From Flavobacteriales bacterium (GTDB lineage Bacteria > Bacteroidota > Bacteroidia > Flavobacteriales > UA16), in assembly GCA_030831885.1 (NCBI GenBank), contig JAURKF010000083.1, positions 1 to 10,666 of the forward strand: 10,666 nt of DNA, given 5' to 3'. This document shows, piece after piece, positions 6,200-10,666 of this stretch (position 1 is the stretch's first letter; the number at the start of each line of letters is the position of its first letter). Made by a program: the position numbers and the translations under genes. The notes below the pieces were generated by a model, which saw only the letters and a list, made by a program, of their open reading frames with translations, made no database searches and was not told the DNA's origin.

Positions 6200-9100
6200 A
6201 TGAAAGTTACTTGTTGCCTGGGCGTATTAATGATGATTTTTCTGGGACCGCTTGCGCTGAATGCCCAGTGGGATTATCCGGAGTTTAATATGTCCCAAAC
6301 TACTATCAATAGTTGTTTCGGAAGGCTTTATGACAGTGGTGGTCCCACTTCTTCATACGGCTTGGATGAGAGCATAACTACTACGATTGTTGCAGATGGA
6401 ATTGTGACAATGACTTTTTTTGGTTCCTTTTCGCTCGAGAATAATGTCGACTCGCTGGCAGTATACGATGGAACGGTTTCAGCCGGAACTTTACTAGGTG
6501 TATATACCGGTCAGAATTCACCCGGTCAACTCGTTGCTACAAGCGGCACAGTGACGTTAGTTTTTAATTCGAACGAGAGTGTTGCGGCAGCAGGATTTGC
6601 TTTCTATTGGACTTCAGAAGTGGCACTTCCCATAGCACCGGCTATTTCTGTTCCTAATCCGCCGGGTTGTCAGTCAGTGCAACTCAATGTCGAATTATCA
6701 TCGCCGGTGCCATGTGATTGGTTCGAAAATTCCGAGTTCATGGTAACTTCCAGCTCGGAGGTTTTTGATGTGTTGTCAATCGATGATAATTGTGCGGCCG
6801 GCATGACAGACCTCATTACCCTTACGCTTGATCATCCATTCAGTTTCAACTGCAACATACTGATTAATCTTAATATGCAAATTCCGGATGCTTGCGGTAC
6901 ACTTCATGAGTTTGAGTTGGGTACATCATTTCTTTTCGATAATTGTCCAATCAATGCTGAGATAATAGCAGCTTCTCCCATTATTTGCCCGGGCGAGTGT
7001 ACTTCTCTGCAGGTGCAAACGCAAGGATGCTTTAACTATAGCTTTTCATGGAGTAATGGTTTGTTACCTACCGCCGGACCGCATACGGTTTGTCCGGCGA
7101 CTACAACCACTTACACGGTCGTTGTGACCGAATTGGAGACTGGCCAGCAACTTTCTCAATCCTTCTCCTTAATTGTCGAAAATGTAAATATTTTTACACA
7201 AGATCAAACGGTTTGTCAGTCCGCTCCTGAAATATTGCTGCAAGCCGGAGTTTCAGGTGTTTGGTCGGGTTCAGGTGTTGCAAGTGGCTCTAGCTTTTTT
7301 AATCCTGAAATAGCCAGTGGAGGTGTTCACACGGTTTATTTCAACTCGGCCAATTGCGCAGACAGCATGGAGTTTACAGTAACACCTATTGCTGCTCAAG
7401 CAGCAGCGGCCGCGTGCGCCGGAAGCGCTCCTTTCCAGTTGTCGGCATCACCTGCAGGCGGCACATGGTCGGGTCTTCAAACTTCTCCTTCCGGTATTTT
7501 TAACCCTGAAACGGAGGGCAGCTTTCAGGCAATCTATGAGGTAAACGGATGTGTTGATGTAACACAGATTACTGTTGACTCCATTGCGGCCCCATTCGTT
7601 TTAGAGCCCATTTGTCAAAGTGCCGGTATCGTAACGCTTGAAGTGCCTCCTTTAGGGGGTACATGGTCGGGCCCCGGAATTGTCAACCCATCATTAGGCA
7701 CTTTCAATCCTTCAAATGCGCAGCCCGGAAGTGTTCAATTGAATTACGCCATTAATGGTTGCGATGCCGATTTTTCTGTCTTCGTAAAGGAAATTGATAT
7801 ACTTGAATCGGAAATGTTCTGCCCGCTAGAGGCTCCTGCCGTATTGGATCCAACACCAATTCCCATCGGGGGCATTTGGTCTAGTCAACAATTGGGCGCG
7901 ATAACAAACGCAGCATCAGGTGTGTTTAATCCGGGTGTATTCTCTCAGGACACTGAGACTTTTGTGACGTATCAGGCGCTCAACGGATGTGTAGATACCA
8001 TGTTTATTACAATTCAAAGTCCTCATGTAGAGGCGGATGAAATCAGTTTTTGTATCACAAATACTACCGTGCCTATCAACGAGTCTTTGGTGGGTAGTGT
8101 CTCCCCTGCGGGTGGTTCGTGGCTTGGCCCTGGCGTGAGTGGTTCGGCTTTAAATGGCTTTACGCTGAATCCACAAGCAATTCCACTTGGGATAAATTAT
8201 ATTTATTACTTCTCAAACAACTGTGAGGACTCCGTCATGGTGCGAGTTTTTTCACCTAACCTTCCCGATGCGCCACAAAACTTCTGTAAGAGCGATGATC
8301 CTGTAATCTTGGCTTCGGTTGTTCCCGGAGGCACCTGGAGTGGACCTGGTATCGTAAATGCAGCCACAGGGTTGTTCAATCCGGCAGAAGCAAATGCAGG
8401 AACCTACTTTGTGCACTGGACCAACCCGGCAGGCTGTGGTGACAGTATTCGCGTTACAGTGGAAGATGTGATAGAGCCTCATATTTATGGAATCGAAGAT
8501 GTTTATTGTAGTCAGGACTATGAGGTTAATTTTATAACAACACCTTCCGGAGGTTTGCTTTTAGGTTCTTTGGCAGAAACTACTTTCAACCCCGCAGAAT
8601 TATCGGATGGATCATACTCTGTAATCTATAAAATTATTCCTCAGTTTTGTCCTGAGTCGGCAGATACAGCTGAATTCATTGTGTATCCGCCACTTGTATT
8701 GGAACCACTCACTGCTTCGGTCAATCCTATATGTTTCTCAGAAAGTAGCACTATTTCAGCCGATGTAAACGGCGGATATCCGAATAATCCAATAACGTAC
8801 GATTGGAGCAATGGTGCTCCCAATACTGCCAGTAATTCATTAACCTACACAGAATCAACAACCGTATCATTGACGGTCGATGATGGATGTTCGGATCCGC
8901 AATCTCAGAGCATTGAAATTATTATGTATCCACGATTTGAATTTTTGGCCACCACATCCGATACTCTCTGTCCCGGTGAAGAAGGTTTTGTGCAATTGGC
9001 CATTACTCCGTCGGGTAATTATAGCGTAGAGTGGAATGGTGAACCCGGAAGTGCTTCTTTGTATCCTTCAGAAGCGGGAACAGAGATTGAGATCGTTATT

Positions 9101-9691
9101 GCCGACAATAATCAGTGTGAGCGCGATACAACTGTGTCAGTGCCCGCTTACACGGAACCGGTCGCCGCGTTTGGAATTCTTCCCAATGAGCTTTGCGTTC
9201 CATTTGAATACATAGATAACATTGAGTTGTCTAATAACTCTGAAAATGCAGTGGACGGCACCTGGTATTTTGGAGATGGCAGCACAGCAGCTATGATTGC
9301 AGGACAGGGTTTGGTGCACGCCTATGATGATGCAGGACAGTATACGATTGCACTGACCGTGGTCAATGAAGGTGGCTGTTCTGATTCTACTTCCCTTGAT
9401 TTATGCATTCAGCCGCAGAATCCTGTATTTATTCCCGATATTTTTTCCCCGAATGGCGATGAGAAGAACGATACATTATACGTGCGTGGTTTGTTCATTT
9501 CTCGGATGGAATTCAGAGTCTATAGCCGCTGGGGAGAGGTTGTTTTTGAGTCCAATTCACCGAGCATTGGATGGGATGGGCAATTGCGCGGAGTTCCCGC
9601 ACCTTCGGGAAGTTACTACTATACGCTATCAGCAACCATTGGAGGAGCTACCAAGGTAGAACGTGTTGGAGAAGTTGTATTAATTCGATAA
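6200..9691 (+). CDS. Large secreted T9SS cargo: CUB-like domain, seven two-Cys Ig-like repeats, PKD, type B sorting domain
   Basis: The 1163-residue protein starts at the ATG at 6200, because a clean signal peptide follows directly (MKV, a hydrophobic core, LNA|Q after residue 22). An in-frame ATG at 6134 would place 22 extra residues before it. A CUB-like domain spans 34-139 (INSCFGRLYDSGGPTSSYG, FNSNESVAAAGFAFYW). A cysteine-containing beta region (146-247) and an Ig-like SprB-type module (252-330) follow. Seven tandem repeats (334-831) share GGTWSGPGIVN, FNP and GC.D. Two further Ig-like modules (832-987) and a PKD domain (988-1075, YFGDGS) come next. The C-terminus (1076-1163) is the 'gliding motility-associated' type B T9SS signal: FIPDIFSPNGDEKNDTLYVRG, FRVYSRWGEVVFES, GWDG. 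By family it is exported by the T9SS and displayed as an adhesin-like surface protein. No catalytic domain is visible. A PorP/SprF-family gene follows after 8 nt. Confidence 0.93.
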   Translation: MKVTCCLGVLMMIFLGPLALNAQWDYPEFNMSQTTINSCFGRLYDSGGPTSSYGLDESITTTIVADGIVTMTFFGSFSLENNVDSLAVYDGTVSAGTLLGVYTGQNSPGQLVATSGTVTLVFNSNESVAAAGFAFYWTSEVALPIAPAISVPNPPGCQSVQLNVELSSPVPCDWFENSEFMVTSSSEVFDVLSIDDNCAAGMTDLITLTLDHPFSFNCNILINLNMQIPDACGTLHEFELGTSFLFDNCPINAEIIAASPIICPGECTSLQVQTQGCFNYSFSWSNGLLPTAGPHTVCPATTTTYTVVVTELETGQQLSQSFSLIVENVNIFTQDQTVCQSAPEILLQAGVSGVWSGSGVASGSSFFNPEIASGGVHTVYFNSANCADSMEFTVTPIAAQAAAAACAGSAPFQLSASPAGGTWSGLQTSPSGIFNPETEGSFQAIYEVNGCVDVTQITVDSIAAPFVLEPICQSAGIVTLEVPPLGGTWSGPGIVNPSLGTFNPSNAQPGSVQLNYAINGCDADFSVFVKEIDILESEMFCPLEAPAVLDPTPIPIGGIWSSQQLGAITNAASGVFNPGVFSQDTETFVTYQALNGCVDTMFITIQSPHVEADEISFCITNTTVPINESLVGSVSPAGGSWLGPGVSGSALNGFTLNPQAIPLGINYIYYFSNNCEDSVMVRVFSPNLPDAPQNFCKSDDPVILASVVPGGTWSGPGIVNAATGLFNPAEANAGTYFVHWTNPAGCGDSIRVTVEDVIEPHIYGIEDVYCSQDYEVNFITTPSGGLLLGSLAETTFNPAELSDGSYSVIYKIIPQFCPESADTAEFIVYPPLVLEPLTASVNPICFSESSTISADVNGGYPNNPITYDWSNGAPNTASNSLTYTESTTVSLTVDDGCSDPQSQSIEIIMYPRFEFLATTSDTLCPGEEGFVQLAITPSGNYSVEWNGEPGSASLYPSEAGTEIEIVIADNNQCERDTTVSVPAYTEPVAAFGILPNELCVPFEYIDNIELSNNSENAVDGTWYFGDGSTAAMIAGQGLVHAYDDAGQYTIALTVVNEGGCSDSTSLDLCIQPQNPVFIPDIFSPNGDEKNDTLYVRGLFISRMEFRVYSRWGEVVFESNSPSIGWDGQLRGVPAPSGSYYYTLSATIGGATKVERVGEVVLIR
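7199..8692 (+). repeat. Seven tandem 63-78-residue Ig-like repeats, two cysteines each
   Basis: Approximate units in DNA coordinates are 7199-7387, 7394-7594, 7595-7795, 7796-8023, 8024-8257, 8258-8479 and 8480-8692. The shared pattern is C, about 15 residues, GGTWSGPG, about 10 residues, FNP, about 18 residues, GC.D, then a short beta strand. The tryptophan is kept in the first six units and lost in the seventh (GGLLLGS). Each unit has exactly two cysteines, 45-57 residues apart. Units 3 and 6 look most alike in protein, but the DNA is diverged, so the duplications are old rather than a recent expansion. Confidence 0.88.
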
Positions 9692-9699
9692 CCGAGTAC

Positions 9700-10666
9700 A
9701 TGAATATGAAAAACTTACTTTTCGCTTTTCTAACGGGTTGTGTTATCTGTTTGAGTACTCAATTGGTGAGTGCACAGGATGTCCATTTTTCGCAATACAA
9801 TAATTGCCCTCAACTGATTAATCCTGCTCTTACGGGTCAGTTTGAAACGATGATGAGGGGAACTATTCTTCATCGCAGGCAATGGAGAAATATCGGCACG
9901 GGCTTCACTACAAGTGGTGTAGATGCGCAATACAAGCTGCTCAGCGTAAATAATGATAATTTCCTTGGTTTTGGAATGCTCATATTACAAGATGCCGCCG
10001 GTATTGCTCAGCAGAAATCTTTTATGGTCAAAGGAACTGCTGCATATAACCTAGTGGCATCTGATGCCGATCTTCTTTCTGCTGGATTTCAACTTGGGTT
10101 TGAACAGAGAAGTATGAATTTCGAAGGCTTGGCCTGGGATAATCAATTTAATGGTGTTGCTTATGACCCCACTCTTGATGATCGCGAGCGATTTATCACT
10201 ACATCAAGAAGTTTTATGGATTTAGGTACAGGATTTCATTGGAAGCACCGTGCAAAACGTCGTTATGATCTTGGATATTCGATTTATCATGCCAACCAAC
10301 AAATAACGATGGTTGCTCGTGGCGATGATCGCATGCGTGTGCGGCAGGTTTTTAAAGCTGCATGGATAAAACGCTATGAGCACATTGATATGAAATACGA
10401 TGCCTTATTTCAGCGACAAGGTGGTTCCAATGAGGTTATTATTGGCGCTACGGCTGAATATAGAATCGGTGAGGAATCTAAATATACTGACGTAAAAACA
10501 GCAAGCCGTGCACGTGCCGGTATTTATTATCGATGGAAAGACGCAATTTCACCTTATATCGGTTTCGAATACAAGCGATTTGCGGCAATCAGTCTTGGTT
10601 ATGATATACGACTTGCAAAAATGCCCTTCACCGTTGCTCGCGCGGGTGGACCTGAGATAGCGCTCA
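9700..10666 (+). CDS. PorP/SprF-family type IX secretion-associated outer-membrane protein (3' end outside window)
   Basis: The frame is open for 322 codons from the ATG at 9700 to the window end. A signal peptide (MNMKNLLFAFL and hydrophobic core, cut after VSA, residue 25) leads into the family hallmark QDVHFSQYNNCPQLINPALT at 26-45. RGTILHRRQWRNI at 52-64 and alternating amphipathic beta strands follow (GFGMLIL, LSAGFQLGFEQ, YDLGYSIYHANQQ, RARAGIYYRWKDAISPYIGF). This fits an outer-membrane beta barrel. Family length suggests only about 10-20 residues are missing. In Flavobacterium johnsoniae, SprF is needed to secrete the type B cargo SprB, and sprF lies directly downstream of sprB. Here the gene starts 8 nt after a type B cargo gene, so it is probably that cargo's dedicated partner and co-transcribed with it. 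A second ATG at 9706 is an equally good start. No Shine-Dalgarno sequence is visible. Confidence 0.92.
   Translation, partial: MNMKNLLFAFLTGCVICLSTQLVSAQDVHFSQYNNCPQLINPALTGQFETMMRGTILHRRQWRNIGTGFTTSGVDAQYKLLSVNNDNFLGFGMLILQDAAGIAQQKSFMVKGTAAYNLVASDADLLSAGFQLGFEQRSMNFEGLAWDNQFNGVAYDPTLDDRERFITTSRSFMDLGTGFHWKHRAKRRYDLGYSIYHANQQITMVARGDDRMRVRQVFKAAWIKRYEHIDMKYDALFQRQGGSNEVIIGATAEYRIGEESKYTDVKTASRARAGIYYRWKDAISPYIGFEYKRFAAISLGYDIRLAKMPFTVARAGGPEIAL

Noticed and set aside
7199..8692. DNA tandem repeat, CRISPR or recent expansion
   Set aside because: The periodicity exists only at protein level with variable unit length, and there are no identical direct repeats or spacers.
8252..9930. Minus-strand frames (8252-8482, 8641-8823, 9137-9319, 9730-9930) and a plus frame 9366-9659
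   Set aside because: They overlap the continuous cargo and PorP/SprF reading frames, which have clear domain content.

Overview
The window reads as chromosomal DNA of a Bacteroidota bacterium, probably a flavobacterium-like lineage; finer placement is not possible from this sequence. The evidence is two type IX secretion (T9SS) cargo proteins, one with a type A and one with a type B C-terminal signal, a PorP/SprF-family outer-membrane protein, Bacteroidota-style promoter boxes (TTTG / TAnnTTTG) and no Shine-Dalgarno sequences at the starts examined. No mobile elements, RNA genes or CRISPR arrays were seen.

Layout. (1) 1-1029, plus strand: the 3' end of a secreted multidomain protein with a type A T9SS sorting domain. 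It converges on a minus-strand block, and both share a bidirectional hairpin terminator at 1046-1077. (2) 2436-1076, minus strand: a two-gene menaquinone unit, a YdiI/MenI-like hotdog thioesterase overlapping by 4 nt (ATGA) an isochorismate synthase (MenF/EntC type). (3) 4273-2573, minus strand: a lipoprotein with an OmpA-like domain of the Bacteroidota 'SPEG' kind followed by TPR-like repeats. It has its own consensus promoter and terminator. (4) 6035-4395, minus strand: panB (ketopantoate hydroxymethyltransferase, pantothenate/CoA synthesis) followed by an RluA-family pseudouridine synthase. The spacer between them is rich in hairpins. (5) 6200-end, plus strand: a 1163-residue secreted protein (signal peptide, CUB-like domain, seven two-cysteine Ig-like repeats, PKD, type B T9SS signal), followed after 8 nt by a PorP/SprF-family protein cut by the window end.

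How it fits together. The central genes are housekeeping (quinone, CoA, RNA modification) plus an envelope lipoprotein. The most interesting unit is the last one: a large surface protein and a dedicated SprF-like outer-membrane partner, arranged like sprB-sprF of Flavobacterium johnsoniae but with different cargo architecture. I found no clear evidence of an entirely new system. The best leads are the CUB/seven-repeat cargo with its SprF-like partner, the OmpA-like domain lacking the usual peptidoglycan-binding aspartate, and several unexplained dyads in intergenic DNA.
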